From NCBI GenBank assembly GCA_009691135.1, contig SHVF01000001.1:33649-97648 (forward strand): a stretch of 64,000 nt of DNA, read 5' to 3'. Position numbers and translations under genes: made by a program. A model generated the notes under the pieces. That model was not told where the DNA came from. It worked only from the letters and a program-made list of their open reading frames with translations, and did no database searches. This DNA is from Candidatus Planktophila sp. (GTDB lineage Bacteria > Actinomycetota > Actinomycetes > Nanopelagicales > Nanopelagicaceae). This document shows positions 45,890 through 55,265 of the stretch, piece after piece. The stretch's first letter is position 1. Each line of letters opens with the position of its first letter.

Positions 45890-46336
45890 CCACTCTTTCT
45901 TATTTAAACCATAGGCATAGTTGCCGAGCGCTCCCCCAGTTTTAACGATGCGGTGGCACGGTATGACTAGAACAATTGCGTTCTTTGCACACGCACTTCC
46001 TGCTGCACGCACTGCTGCAGGTGAACCTGCGCGATCTGCTAAATCGGCGTAAGAAAGAGTTTTGCCTGCCCTTACTTTGCGCATCGCCTTCCATGCTGAC
46101 TGTGAAAAAACCGCACCGTCTTGACGGACTTGAATACCATTTAGCGCCTCCAAATCACCATCAAAGTAATCAGAAATTAAATCTGTAATTATTGGAATCC
46201 TCTTAACGGCCTTGGCATCTCGTGTTGTGCCTAATTCCGACAAAGTGGAGAAATTTGCGCCAATTAGTATTTGCTCATCAGCCAAAAGATTTAGCGTGCC
46301 GACCGGAGTCTTTAGGGAAGATAGAAGCAGTGGCAC
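45863..46336 (-). CDS. ogt: Methylated-DNA--protein-cysteine methyltransferase
   Basis: 157 aa suicide repair protein for O6-alkylguanine. Active-site segment VLVIPCHRIVKTGGALGNYAYG with the acceptor Cys in PCHR, and the preceding winged helix VRAAGSACAKN. Start is a GTG at 46336, 6 nt from TAATTT, so probably leaderless. Overlaps ltaE by 27 bp at the 3' ends. Confidence 0.95.
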   Translation of the reverse strand: MPLLLSSLKTPVGTLNLLADEQILIGANFSTLSELGTTRDAKAVKRIPIITDLISDYFDGDLEALNGIQVRQDGAVFSQSAWKAMRKVRAGKTLSYADLADRAGSPAAVRAAGSACAKNAIVLVIPCHRIVKTGGALGNYAYGLNKKEWLLRHEGAL

Positions 46337-46342
46337 GATACT

Positions 46343-46348
46343 AAATTA
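46343..46348 (-). promoter_or_regulatory. Leaderless -10 element for ogt (TAATTT)
   Basis: Minus-strand TAATTT, then AGTATC, then the ogt GTG. The hexamer includes the aroG stop codon, a sign of extreme compaction. Confidence 0.4.
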
Positions 46349-47692
46349 GCGATCGCGCAACATTTCGGCAACTAAAAAGGCGAGTTCTAGCGATTGCGAA
46401 TGATTTAGACGCGGATCGCAGGCGCTCTCATAGCGAGTTGCTAGGTCAGCTTCAGAGATCTGTTCGCCACCACCAAGGCACTCAGTAACATCATCACCAG
46501 TTAGCTCGATATGGATTCCACCAGGATGAGTACCAAGGCCTTTATGAACTTCAAAGAAACCTTTAACTTCATCCATGACATCATCAAAGCGCCGAGTCTT
46601 ATAGCCAGTTGCCGTCTCAAAAGTATTTCCATGCATTGGGTCGCAGACCCAAAGTACTTGCGCACCTGATTTGGTTACGCCATCAACTAGTGCTGGCAGG
46701 GCTTCGCGAATCTTGCCAGCACCCATACGAGTGATAAAAGTTAAGCGACCTGGTTCGCGATCAGGATCGAGACGATCAATTAAAGCGAGTGCATCATCAA
46801 CAGTTGACTTTGGTCCTAGCTTTACGCCAATTGGATTGCGAACCTTAGAAGCGAAATCAACATGAGCACCATCTAATTGACGAGTACGTTCACCTATCCA
46901 TAGGAAGTGTGCAGAAACATCGTAAGGCAATTGTGTACGTGAATCGATACGTGTAAGTGCTTTTTCGTATTCCATAATTAGAGCTTCGTGGCTGGAATAG
47001 AAATCAACTGACTTAAATGAATCAGGATTTACCCCTGCTGACTTCATAAAATCTAGCGCACGTCCAATTTCGCGTGCCATTTGTTCGTAGCGATCGCCAA
47101 CAGATGAATCGCGAATAAAGCCTTTGTTCCACTCGTGGACTTGGCGAAGATCTGCAAAGCCACCTTGAGTGAATGCGCGTACCAAGTTAAGGGTTGCCGC
47201 TGATGTGTTGTAGACGCGCACCATTCTTTGTGGGTCTGGTGTGCGAGAGGATTCAGTAAATTCCAGATCATTAACTGCATCCCCGCGGTAAGCCGGAAGT
47301 GTGACAGCTCCGCGAGTTTCAAAATCATTTGAGCGTGGCTTAGCAAATTGCCCTGCCATGCGCCCAACTTTTACAACCGGCAAGCTTGAGTGGTACTGCA
47401 GAACCGCTGCCATCTGCAAAATTGTCTTAATACGATTGCGAATTGAATCAGCAGTAGCGGCTGCAAATGTTTCGGCGCAATCTCCACCTTGTAACCAAAA
47501 TGCTCGACCCGCTGCCGCTTCGGCAACTTTTGCTTTTAGAACATCACATTCACCAGCAAAGACAAGTGGTGGAAAAGATTTTAGATCTGCGACTGCTTTC
47601 TTTACACTTTCGCCATCAACGCCTCCCGGCCATTGCGGTTGTTGCGCCGCAACTAGCCCAGGGGTAAAGAGGTTCTCTAGTGAAGTAGTCAT
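46346..47692 (-). CDS. aroG: 3-deoxy-7-phosphoheptulonate synthase, class II
   Basis: 448 aa. First enzyme of the shikimate pathway, joining PEP and erythrose 4-phosphate. Class II features: WLQGGDCAETF, VVKVGRMAGQFAKPRS, WIGERTRQLDGAHVDF, NPIGVKLGPKST and CDPMHGNT. Length fits plant-like/mycobacterial enzymes. The ATG is 7 nt from TACCCT with no ribosome binding site. Confidence 0.96.
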   Translation of the reverse strand: MTTSLENLFTPGLVAAQQPQWPGGVDGESVKKAVADLKSFPPLVFAGECDVLKAKVAEAAAGRAFWLQGGDCAETFAAATADSIRNRIKTILQMAAVLQYHSSLPVVKVGRMAGQFAKPRSNDFETRGAVTLPAYRGDAVNDLEFTESSRTPDPQRMVRVYNTSAATLNLVRAFTQGGFADLRQVHEWNKGFIRDSSVGDRYEQMAREIGRALDFMKSAGVNPDSFKSVDFYSSHEALIMEYEKALTRIDSRTQLPYDVSAHFLWIGERTRQLDGAHVDFASKVRNPIGVKLGPKSTVDDALALIDRLDPDREPGRLTFITRMGAGKIREALPALVDGVTKSGAQVLWVCDPMHGNTFETATGYKTRRFDDVMDEVKGFFEVHKGLGTHPGGIHIELTGDDVTECLGGGEQISEADLATRYESACDPRLNHSQSLELAFLVAEMLRDR

Positions 47693-47699
47693 GAGGGTA

Positions 47700-47705
47700 A
47701 GGGTA
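47700..47705 (-). promoter_or_regulatory. Leaderless -10 element for aroG (TACCCT)
   Basis: Minus-strand TACCCT, then 7 nt, then the aroG ATG at 47692. No ribosome-binding purine run intervenes. Confidence 0.5.
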
Positions 47706-47734
47706 GTTTGCTCAGATAGATTCTCGGGTGAGAA

Positions 47735-48760
47735 TTATCCGAAGAAGATCTCCGACTCCTTGTAACGCTCGATCGGGACAGTCTTTAACTTCTCGGTGGC
47801 GCTAGCCAATGGAACGCGAACAATATCTGTACCGTGAAGTGCAACCATCTTGCCCCAGTCTCCTTCAGACGCTGCAGTAATTGCCTGCAAGCCAAAGCGA
47901 GTAGCAAGTACGCGGTCGAAGGCACTTGGCGTTCCGCCGCGTTGAATGTGACCGAGTACTGATGTGCGAGCTTCTTTGCCGGTCTTCTCTTCGATCTGCT
48001 TGGCAAGCCATTCGCCGATTCCGGAAAGTTTTACGTGACCGAATGCATCGAGTTCTGAATCCTTAGTGATCATGTCGCCATCTTGAGGAATCGCACCTTC
48101 TGCAATAACGATGATCGGTGCGTAACCGCTCTTAAAGCGTGATTCAACCCATTCGCAGACTTTGTCCACGGAGAATTTAACTTCTGGAATCAAAATACAT
48201 GCTGCCCCACCTGCGATACCTGAGTGAAGTGCGATCCAACCAGCATGGCGGCCCATTACTTCAACGATAAGTGCACGGTGATGTGATTCGGCCGTTGTAT
48301 GCAAGCGATCAATCGCTTCGACCGCAATGTTTACTGAAGTATCAAAACCGAATGTGTAATCGGTGTTGTTGAGATCGTTATCGATTGTCTTTGGAACACC
48401 AATAACTTTTACGCCAAGAGCATCAAGTTTGGTAGCAACGCCAAGTGTGTCTTCGCCACCAATTGCAATCAGTGCATCGATGCCTTGATCAGTCAAGTTC
48501 TGCTTTATACGTTCTACGCCATTTTCGATCTTAAAAGGATTGGTACGAGATGAACCAAGGATGGTTCCACCACGAGGCAAGATACCGCGAGTTGTCTCGA
48601 GGTTGAGCTCCATTGTGTAATTCTCTAGCGGGCCTTTCCAGCCATCGCGGAAGCCAACAAATTCGTGACCATATTCCTTTACACCTTTACGAACAACTGC
48701 GCGGATAACCGCGTTAAGACCAGGGCAATCTCCGCCACCTGTAAGGACGCCAATACGCAT
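47735..48760 (-). CDS. pfkA: 6-phosphofructokinase, probably pyrophosphate-dependent
   Basis: 341 aa. Phosphorylates fructose 6-phosphate. GVLTGGGDCPGLN is the nucleotide loop and PKTIDNDL holds the catalytic Asp. By direct count, residue 104 is Asp (GGED) and residue 124 is Lys (VPKT); these two positions are Gly in ATP enzymes and Asp/Lys in PPi-dependent ones such as that of Amycolatopsis. A good ribosome binding site GGAG lies 5 nt upstream. Divergent from xylB. Confidence 0.93.
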   Translation of the reverse strand: MRIGVLTGGGDCPGLNAVIRAVVRKGVKEYGHEFVGFRDGWKGPLENYTMELNLETTRGILPRGGTILGSSRTNPFKIENGVERIKQNLTDQGIDALIAIGGEDTLGVATKLDALGVKVIGVPKTIDNDLNNTDYTFGFDTSVNIAVEAIDRLHTTAESHHRALIVEVMGRHAGWIALHSGIAGGAACILIPEVKFSVDKVCEWVESRFKSGYAPIIVIAEGAIPQDGDMITKDSELDAFGHVKLSGIGEWLAKQIEEKTGKEARTSVLGHIQRGGTPSAFDRVLATRFGLQAITAASEGDWGKMVALHGTDIVRVPLASATEKLKTVPIERYKESEIFFG

Positions 48761-48826
48761 GAAAACTCCAGTTCAAAAGTTATGAAATCTAAGATCTTGG
48801 ATGGAACTAAAAGATCATAAAAAGTG

Positions 48827-48838
48827 GTCAACGTTGAC
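48827..48838. promoter_or_regulatory. 12-bp palindrome between pfkA and xylB
   Basis: GTCAACGTTGAC, with a central CG as in LacI-family operators. It covers the expected -35 position of the xylB promoter (17 bp upstream of the -10 at 48849). Sugar-responsive repression is inferred; no regulator is adjacent. Confidence 0.4.
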
Positions 48839-48848
48839 AGACACAGTC

Positions 48849-48854
48849 TAGCCT
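48849..48854 (+). promoter_or_regulatory. Leaderless -10 element for xylB (TAGCCT)
   Basis: TAGCCT, then TGCCCC, then the xylB ATG at 48861. No ribosome binding site precedes the gene. Confidence 0.5.
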
Positions 48855-48860
48855 TGCCCC

Positions 48861-50285
48861 ATGGATAATTTAAAACTCGTCGCGGGTGTGGATTCATCAA
48901 CTCAATCTTGCAAGGTCGTAATTCGAGACGCCGCTACTGGCCAGTTAGTACGTGAAGGTCGTGCCATCCACCCCGATGGCACAGAAGTTGCGCCCGCGCA
49001 TTGGATTAGCGCTTTAGATACCGCAATTGCTGCCGCTGGTGGATTAGATGACGTTGCCGCAATCTCAATTGGCGGACAGCAGCATGGGATGGTGGCACTC
49101 GATTCTCAAGGTGCAGTAATCCGTGATGCGTTGCTTTGGAATGACACTCGTTCGGCCGATGCTGCAACTGCATTAAATAAAGAACTAGGTGGTGCTGCCG
49201 AAATTGCTAAACAAGTTGGTTCAGTATTGGTTGCATCATTTACTGCAACAAAATTGCGTTGGTTGGCCGATAGCGAGAAAGCGAACGCTGACAAAGTTGC
49301 AGCAGTTGCCCTGCCTCATGATTGGCTATCTTGGCAGTTACAACATAATCAAGCTCAGGCGCTAGATTTTGAAAAGTTATTTTCCGATCGCAGTGAGGCT
49401 TCAGGCACCGGTTACTTTGATCCAACTTCATCGCAATACCGACGCGATATTTTGGCGCGTGCACTTCGAACAGATCGCGAAATTATTCTGCCCAAAATAA
49501 TCAGCCCAGCAGAATTTGGTGGGACAACTCAAAGTGGAGTACCTATTGCACCGGGTGCTGGAGATAATGCCGCAGCCGCACTTGGTATCCAAGCCCAACC
49601 GGGCGATGTTGTTGTTTCACTCGGCACCAGCGGAACGGCATTTGCAGTCTCTGACATACCAACTCATGATGCATCTGGCCAAGTTGCAGGTTTTGCAGAT
49701 GCAACTGGACGCTACTTGCCGCTGGTCTGCACGCTCAACGCTGCGCGAATACTTGATGCGGCAACTCGCATCCTTGGAAAAACACATGATGAAGTTGGAT
49801 CGCTCGCACTTACTGCCAAAGCTGGCGCAAATGGTTTATCGCTTCTGCCTTACTTTGAGGGAGAGCGCACACCTAATCGTCCAACTGCAACCGGTGTATT
49901 TAGCGGGATGAATCTAAATAACTCTAATCCTGCAGATATCGCACGCGCCATGGTCGAAGGAATGCTCTGCGGTTTAGTGGACGCGGTGGATGCACTTGAA
50001 AAATTGGGGGTTAATGTAAAGCGCATTATTTTAATTGGCGGGGCTGCTAAGAATCCAGCTGTCTCAAAGATTGCTGCCGCACTTTTCGGTCGCGAAGTAT
50101 TAGTGCCGCCTGCCGGTGAATACGTTGCAAATGGCGCGGCTCGACAAGCGGCATGGGCACTATTGGGAGGAGATGCAGCTCCAATTTGGGATTTAGGAAA
50201 GATTGAAAAAGTAAGCACCGCTGCAACGCCAGATGTGATTGCTCGTTATCGCACCTTGCGCGATCAAACTCAGACTTGGAAATAA
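48861..50285 (+). CDS. xylB: Xylulokinase
   Basis: 474 aa FGGY-family sugar kinase phosphorylating D-xylulose. N-terminal [29 protein letters not shown] (typical xylulokinase), [15 protein letters not shown], and the C-terminal ATPase segment [20 protein letters not shown]. The next gene starts immediately after its stop. No xylose isomerase is in the window. Confidence 0.93.
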   Translation: MDNLKLVAGVDSSTQSCKVVIRDAATGQLVREGRAIHPDGTEVAPAHWISALDTAIAAAGGLDDVAAISIGGQQHGMVALDSQGAVIRDALLWNDTRSADAATALNKELGGAAEIAKQVGSVLVASFTATKLRWLADSEKANADKVAAVALPHDWLSWQLQHNQAQALDFEKLFSDRSEASGTGYFDPTSSQYRRDILARALRTDREIILPKIISPAEFGGTTQSGVPIAPGAGDNAAAALGIQAQPGDVVVSLGTSGTAFAVSDIPTHDASGQVAGFADATGRYLPLVCTLNAARILDAATRILGKTHDEVGSLALTAKAGANGLSLLPYFEGERTPNRPTATGVFSGMNLNNSNPADIARAMVEGMLCGLVDAVDALEKLGVNVKRIILIGGAAKNPAVSKIAAALFGREVLVPPAGEYVANGAARQAAWALLGGDAAPIWDLGKIEKVSTAATPDVIARYRTLRDQTQTWK

Positions 50286-51215
50286 ATGACACTCGCCCCA
50301 GAAATAGTTAAGCAACTTAGCGATCAAAAGGCAGCCGGACTTGCCCAAGTTTGGCAGGCACCTGTTTCGGTAATTCGTGAACAAACACAGGCAAAAGTCG
50401 CTTTTGCCGGACCTGCCGAACCAATTCTTTCAGTGGAAAATCGCTTCATTCCGGGGCTGACCGCTGATCTGCCGGTCCGTATTTATCGCCCTACCGAAGA
50501 TAAGAATTCACCGGCTCTAATTTATTTTCACGGTGGCGGATGGGTCTTAAATTTTCTAGACATCTACGATGCAGCGCTACATCGCTTAGCAAATCAAAGC
50601 GGTTCGGTAATCATCAGCGTTAATTATCAAAAATCACCGGAACACCCCTTCCCAACTCCATTTGATGATTGTTTTGCGACTTTGCAATACGTACAGAGTC
50701 ACGCAGAAGTATTTGGAATAGATGCAAATTTGATTGGCGTCGCAGGCGATAGCGCTGGTGGTAATTTAGCGGCCGCAGTTGCCCTAAAGGCTAGAGATCT
50801 AAATTTAAAAGTTGCCTATCAAATGTTGGTATATCCGTGCACGGCTCGTGATTTCACGACTAAGTCATACATTGAGTATGCAACTGAATATGGGTTAACG
50901 ACGCAAGCGATGCAATGGTTCTGGGATCAATATCTACAAGGAACAGATTTCGATCAAAATCCCTATGCCGTACCTGCGACCGCTAAATCATTTAAGAATC
51001 TGGCTCCCGCAATCATCATTACCGCCCAATATGATCCTTTGATATCTGATTCTGAAGATTACGTGAAGAAGTTGCAGTCAGATGGAGTAGGTGTTGTTTA
51101 TCACGAATTTCCAGGAATGATTCATGGATTTTTTGCCAACGTTGTTGCGACTCCAAGTTCACCACAAGCTATCGATTTTTGTGCTAAGGAAATTAGGAGA
51201 TTACTTTCTAATTGA
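50286..51215 (+). CDS. Hormone-sensitive-lipase-type alpha/beta hydrolase (esterase)
   Basis: 309 aa. HSL-family motifs: oxyanion YFHGGGWVLN, nucleophile GVAGDSAGGNLAAA, acid in ITAQYDPLISDSE and catalytic His in GMIHGF. Carboxylesterase activity on short-chain or acetylated substrates is expected; the real substrate is unknown. Placed directly after xylB (TAAATG), it could deacetylate plant-derived xylose oligomers, which is only an inference. Confidence 0.9.
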   Translation: MTLAPEIVKQLSDQKAAGLAQVWQAPVSVIREQTQAKVAFAGPAEPILSVENRFIPGLTADLPVRIYRPTEDKNSPALIYFHGGGWVLNFLDIYDAALHRLANQSGSVIISVNYQKSPEHPFPTPFDDCFATLQYVQSHAEVFGIDANLIGVAGDSAGGNLAAAVALKARDLNLKVAYQMLVYPCTARDFTTKSYIEYATEYGLTTQAMQWFWDQYLQGTDFDQNPYAVPATAKSFKNLAPAIIITAQYDPLISDSEDYVKKLQSDGVGVVYHEFPGMIHGFFANVVATPSSPQAIDFCAKEIRRLLSN

Positions 51216-51216
51216 G

Positions 51217-51222
51217 TATATT
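51217..51222 (+). promoter_or_regulatory. Leaderless -10 element for the second EamA transporter (TATATT)
   Basis: TATATT, then TCAGTA, then ATG at 51229. It starts right after the esterase stop codon. Confidence 0.55.
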
Positions 51223-51228
51223 TCAGTA

Positions 51229-52101
51229 ATGTCACACCGCAATCTGGTTCTCTTTATCTTGGCGGGCTTTCTTTGGGGCATTCCTTACTTATTCATTCGG
51301 GTAGCCGTTGATCCTGAAACTGGTTTCTCCCCCGCAATAGTCGTCTTCATGCGCGTATTCATCGGCGCGCTGATTTTGATTCCGATAGCGCTCCATGACA
51401 AGTCATTCTTCATCGCTATTAAGGGCTGGAAATACATCGCGGTCTATGCTCTTTTTGAAATGGTAATCCCATGGATATTAATTGGAACTGCTGAGCAATC
51501 AATCTCATCTGGTTTGGCAGGATTGCTGGTTGCTTCGGTACCAATCTTTTCTACACTGATTACATCTTGGCATGGTGATAAATCGGTATGGCAACCAAAG
51601 CGATTATTCGGTATTGGAGTTGGATTCTTAGGCGTTTTTCTATTAGTTGGAATTGAAAGTCTTACCGGTTCATCAAATCCAATTGCGATTTTGATGATGC
51701 TGGGTGCCTCATTGGGTTATGCCTACGCTGTTATTTATATAACGCGTAAAATGCCTGGGGTATCTGGCGTGGCAATAAATGGAATCGCTATGGCAATGAC
51801 TGCCATTTTTTATTCTCCAGCGCTATTTCTTCTCTGGCCAGATCGCCCAGTTTCGACGACCGCGATTTATTGTGTCATCGCACTTGGAGTATTTTCAACC
51901 GGTATCGCTTTCGCTATCTTTTTCACCGTTATGGCAGAGATCGGGCCTGCTCGTGCGTCTCTGGTTACTTATATGAATACCGCATTCGCCGTTGTATTAG
52001 GCGTTTTAATATTGAGAGAACCACTGACGATAGGAATCATCGTAGGACTTCCACTGGTGTTAATCGGCTCATTCTTAGCAAGCCGCAAAACTAGCGTTTA
52101 G
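51229..52101 (+). CDS. EamA/DMT family transporter
   Basis: 290 aa from ATG at 51229 (MSHRNLVLFILAGFLWG); the ORF track adds 35 residues from the esterase 3' end. Ten hydrophobic segments in two EamA repeats, with WGIPYLFIRVA and AEIGPARASLVTYMNTAFAV. Substrate unknown. Its TAG overlaps the era stop in a shared TTAG. Confidence 0.87.
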   Translation: MSHRNLVLFILAGFLWGIPYLFIRVAVDPETGFSPAIVVFMRVFIGALILIPIALHDKSFFIAIKGWKYIAVYALFEMVIPWILIGTAEQSISSGLAGLLVASVPIFSTLITSWHGDKSVWQPKRLFGIGVGFLGVFLLVGIESLTGSSNPIAILMMLGASLGYAYAVIYITRKMPGVSGVAINGIAMAMTAIFYSPALFLLWPDRPVSTTAIYCVIALGVFSTGIAFAIFFTVMAEIGPARASLVTYMNTAFAVVLGVLILREPLTIGIIVGLPLVLIGSFLASRKTSV

Positions 52102-53015
52102 TTTTCGCCAAATCCTAGGCGTTGTAATAACTTAGGATCGCGCTGCCACTCTTTAGAAACTTTAACGTGTAGACCCAGGAAAATTCTCGCTCCAATTTCT
52201 CGTTCGATATCTGCGCGGGCACGCATTCCAATATCTTTTAGACGCTCACCTTTATGGCCCAAAATGATTCCAGTTTGTGAGTCGCGCTCTACGTGAATCG
52301 TGGCATGGATATCAAAGAATGGACGTGAACCAGTTTTTTCGCGCTCGGCCATTTCATCAATTGTGACCATAATCGAATGTGGCAGCTCTTCACGCGCATC
52401 ACGCATAGCCGCCTCACGAATTAACTCGCAGATCACCTGTTCCTGATTTTGGTCGCTAGTCATATCCTCAGGATAGAAAGCATGGCCTATCGGTAGCGCC
52501 TTACCAATTAGTTGCGCCAGCAAATCAATCTGGGAATGAATTGCCGCGGATATTGGGACGATCTCATCCCAAGTAAAACCTTTTGCTAAGTCGTTTACGC
52601 CGACTAAACGCAGAGCCAGTTTCTCTTTGGTAATTAAATCGGTCTTAGTTACCAGCGCAAATTTCTTAGCGCGCGGATGCTTAGCAATTTCTTGCGCTAA
52701 GAAAACATCTCCCGCACCGGATGTCTCATCAGCCGGCAAACACATCATCATAATATCGACTGAGTCCATACTCTCGCCAACAACTGCGTTTAGTCGGTGG
52801 CCGAGCAAAGTCTTTGGTTTGTGAATACCCGGAGTATCAACGAGTACAGCCTGAAACGTTGGCTGATTTACAATGCCACGAATGGCATGACGCGTGGTAT
52901 TTGGGTGTGGAGATGTAATTGAAATTTTACTTCCAACAAGTGCGTTGATGAGAGTTGATTTTCCAGTGTTTGGGCGCCCGACAATTGCGACAAAGCCCGA
53001 ACGGAATTCACTCAT
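52098..53015 (-). CDS. era: GTPase Era
   Basis: 305 aa. Ribosome-assembly GTPase that binds the 3' end of 16S rRNA. G1 GRPNTGKSTLINALVG, G3 DTPGIH, G4 TKTDL, and a C-terminal KH domain with GHKGERLKDIGMRARADIE. Typical length. GAGAAT sits 6 nt before the ATG and no ribosome binding site is seen. Confidence 0.96.
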   Translation of the reverse strand: MSEFRSGFVAIVGRPNTGKSTLINALVGSKISITSPHPNTTRHAIRGIVNQPTFQAVLVDTPGIHKPKTLLGHRLNAVVGESMDSVDIMMMCLPADETSGAGDVFLAQEIAKHPRAKKFALVTKTDLITKEKLALRLVGVNDLAKGFTWDEIVPISAAIHSQIDLLAQLIGKALPIGHAFYPEDMTSDQNQEQVICELIREAAMRDAREELPHSIMVTIDEMAEREKTGSRPFFDIHATIHVERDSQTGIILGHKGERLKDIGMRARADIEREIGARIFLGLHVKVSKEWQRDPKLLQRLGFGEN

Positions 53016-53047
53016 GCCCTTATTCTCTCACTTGTTGCAGGCATTAC

Positions 53048-53914
53048 CTAAAGCGCGCTGATTAACTCGATTGCATCAGAAACAGAAGTAACAATCTCAG
53101 CAGCGCGTTCACCGATTAAGCGATGACACCCTTCAGATGTCGGTGCGTTAATTGGTCCAGGAATTGCCATCACTGGTCGCAATAGTTCGGCGGCATCGCG
53201 CGCGGTTCGAAGAGAACCAGAACGAAAGGCTGCTTCCACCACCAAGGTCGCCTGAGATAACGCGGCGATAATGCGATTGCGATTTAAGAATCGAACCGGA
53301 ATTGCGTGCGAACCCGGCAAAACTTCTGAGACAAGGGCGCCATTATCTGCGATTTCGGCGAAGAGTCTTACATTGCCCGCGGGATAGGCCACATCAATAC
53401 CCGTTGCAAGAACTGCAACAGTTTGGCCTTCGGCAATTAGCGCGCCTTTATGAGCAGCCGAATCAATTCCGTATGCGCCACCGCTAATGATGTTCCATTC
53501 GCGATCAACGAAGCCCGCAGCGAATTCCCCTGCAATCCGCATCCCGTATGAAGTTGGATTGCGAGTTCCGACAATTGCCAAGCTTCGTTGCGATAAAGCA
53601 GCAACATCACCTTTGACCACCAATCCAATTGGGATAGCAGCAAGATCGTTTAGGGATGTTGGCCACCCATCGGATGAGGGTGTCAAGAAGACTGCCTTTG
53701 AGAGCGAAATCTGCATTTTGATGGCTTTCAAATCAGCCGATCGAGCCTTTGCAATTACTTTTGCGTACTTCCTTATATCGTAACTATCAGAAATTAGGCG
53801 ATCATATACATCTACTGCTCCTTTTTCTTTGATTTCTCTCGACCAGAAAACCTGCCCTCCCTCAATTGCAGAAAATAAAACTAATCGGGCATCGACTTCA
53901 GAAAATACACTCAT
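53048..53914 (-). CDS. dprA: DNA processing protein DprA
   Basis: 288 aa. DprA loads RecA on incoming single-stranded DNA during transformation. The Rossmann-like core shows AIVGTRNPTSYGMRIA, NIISGGAYGIDSAAHKGAL and FLNRNRIIAALSQATLVVEA. The C-terminal winged helix seems absent; the protein is shorter than many (350-400 aa). The usual neighbours yraN and the comM/yifB Mg-chelatase gene are missing between it and rnhB. Confidence 0.93.
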   Translation of the reverse strand: MSVFSEVDARLVLFSAIEGGQVFWSREIKEKGAVDVYDRLISDSYDIRKYAKVIAKARSADLKAIKMQISLSKAVFLTPSSDGWPTSLNDLAAIPIGLVVKGDVAALSQRSLAIVGTRNPTSYGMRIAGEFAAGFVDREWNIISGGAYGIDSAAHKGALIAEGQTVAVLATGIDVAYPAGNVRLFAEIADNGALVSEVLPGSHAIPVRFLNRNRIIAALSQATLVVEAAFRSGSLRTARDAAELLRPVMAIPGPINAPTSEGCHRLIGERAAEIVTSVSDAIELISAL

Positions 53915-53921
53915 GAAGCAC

Positions 53922-53927
53922 AGATTA
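53922..53927 (-). promoter_or_regulatory. Leaderless -10 element for dprA (TAATCT)
   Basis: Minus-strand TAATCT, then 7 nt, then the dprA ATG at 53914. It lies in the 61-bp rnhB-dprA gap. Confidence 0.5.
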
Positions 53928-53975
53928 GGTTGCAGCGCCGACAGCTAAAGCCTTATATAAAAGGGGTGTGTGTAA

Positions 53976-54581
53976 TTATTGAAGAAGTAATGCAATATTT
54001 GCGAAAGACCGGCGGTGTTCTATACACGGCCCATACTCTTGTAAGGATTCGGTGTGTACTTTGGTGATATAGCCCTTATGTTTTGCAAACCCATAATTTG
54101 GAAATTGAGTATCGAGTTCACACATAATTCGATCACGAGTTACTTTTGCAATAATTGAAGCAGCGCTAATACACGTAACGACTTGATCGCCTTTCCAAAC
54201 CGCCACATTTGGGATGGCAAGGCCTTCGATCGCATATCCATCAGTCAGCACATAATTTGGAATTACTGATAAGCCCTGCACCGCGCGTCGCATACCATCA
54301 AGATTTGCTGCATGCACGCCACGTTGATCCACTTCTTTTGCAGGAACGATAATTACACTGACCGCTAAGGCAAGATCGATTACTAGATCAAAAAGTTTTT
54401 CGCGCTCAGCCTCTGAGACATCTTTTGAATCGCGAACTCTGGACAATTCAGGTGCAAATGGATCGCTGAGTACAACAGATGCGATAACCAATGGACCGGC
54501 ACATGCTCCGCGTCCGGCTTCATCTACTCCCGCAAGCGGTGATATTCCGGCATCAAGTAGAAGTGACTCAATAACTTTCAT
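53976..54581 (-). CDS. rnhB: Ribonuclease HII
   Basis: 201 aa. Removes ribonucleotides from DNA. GVDEAGRGACAGPLVIA holds the first catalytic Asp-Glu; RVRDSKDVSEAER, DGYAIEGL and AASIIAKVTRDRIM carry the others. 16 bp downstream of lepB, matching the actinobacterial rplS-lepB-rnhB order. Confidence 0.95.
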   Translation of the reverse strand: MKVIESLLLDAGISPLAGVDEAGRGACAGPLVIASVVLSDPFAPELSRVRDSKDVSEAEREKLFDLVIDLALAVSVIIVPAKEVDQRGVHAANLDGMRRAVQGLSVIPNYVLTDGYAIEGLAIPNVAVWKGDQVVTCISAASIIAKVTRDRIMCELDTQFPNYGFAKHKGYITKVHTESLQEYGPCIEHRRSFANIALLLQ

Positions 54582-54597
54582 ATTCTTGCCGACGTAT

Positions 54598-55251
54598 TTA
54601 CTTCAGAGATGAATACGAGTGAACAATGCCGAGATTCTTAATCGGCCAAATTATACCTACGACTTTGCCGGTTACTTTAGATGTTGGAACCATTCCCTTA
54701 TTTATATCTTCTTGGTGGAAGCGAGAATCAGCACTTGCCGCGCGGTGATCGCCCATTACCCAAATCTTGCCATTGGGAATGATGACGTTAAAATTTGTAT
54801 CGCTGGCTGAGTTTCCAGAGAAGATATATGGCTCTTTAATTTCTACACCGTTTATCATTAATTTTTTATTCTTTGAACAACATTCAATTTTGTCGCCAGC
54901 AATACCAATAGCGCGTTTTACCAAGTATTGCTTGGCTGGATTTGGCAGTACTCCAACGGCAACGAAAGCTTCTTTAACCTTGGCTAAGTATTTATTCTCA
55001 TCTATTTCGTAGTGCTCAGGCAGCCAATTATCTGGATCTCGGAAGACAACAACATCGCCACGTCCAATTGATTTGCCGATAAATGGCAACTTATTTACAG
55101 CCACGCGATCGTTGATCTGAAGCGTGTTCTCCATTGATCCTGATGGAATATAAAAGAACTGCACCAAAAAAGTCTTGATTACAAGTGAGACTGCGAGCGC
55201 AACTATGACAAGGATAGGTAACTCGCGTAAAAGCGAGCCCTTACGTGGCAT
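54598..55251 (-). CDS. lepB: Signal peptidase I
   Basis: 217 aa. Cleaves Sec/Tat signal peptides. One N-terminal membrane segment (~residues 9-30), catalytic Ser in FYIPSGSMENTL, catalytic Lys in VKRAIGIAGD, and the C-terminal MGDHRAASADSR. 14 bp downstream of rplS. Confidence 0.95.
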   Translation of the reverse strand: MPRKGSLLRELPILVIVALAVSLVIKTFLVQFFYIPSGSMENTLQINDRVAVNKLPFIGKSIGRGDVVVFRDPDNWLPEHYEIDENKYLAKVKEAFVAVGVLPNPAKQYLVKRAIGIAGDKIECCSKNKKLMINGVEIKEPYIFSGNSASDTNFNVIIPNGKIWVMGDHRAASADSRFHQEDINKGMVPTSKVTGKVVGIIWPIKNLGIVHSYSSLK

Positions 55252-55265
55252 GGTTAGAGTGTTAC

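Noticed and set aside
47720-47735. Hairpin ATTCTC-GGGT-GAGAAT as terminator of pfkA
   Set aside because: It is a short 6-bp stem with no U-tract, overlaps the stop codon and lies next to the aroG promoter; too weak to call.
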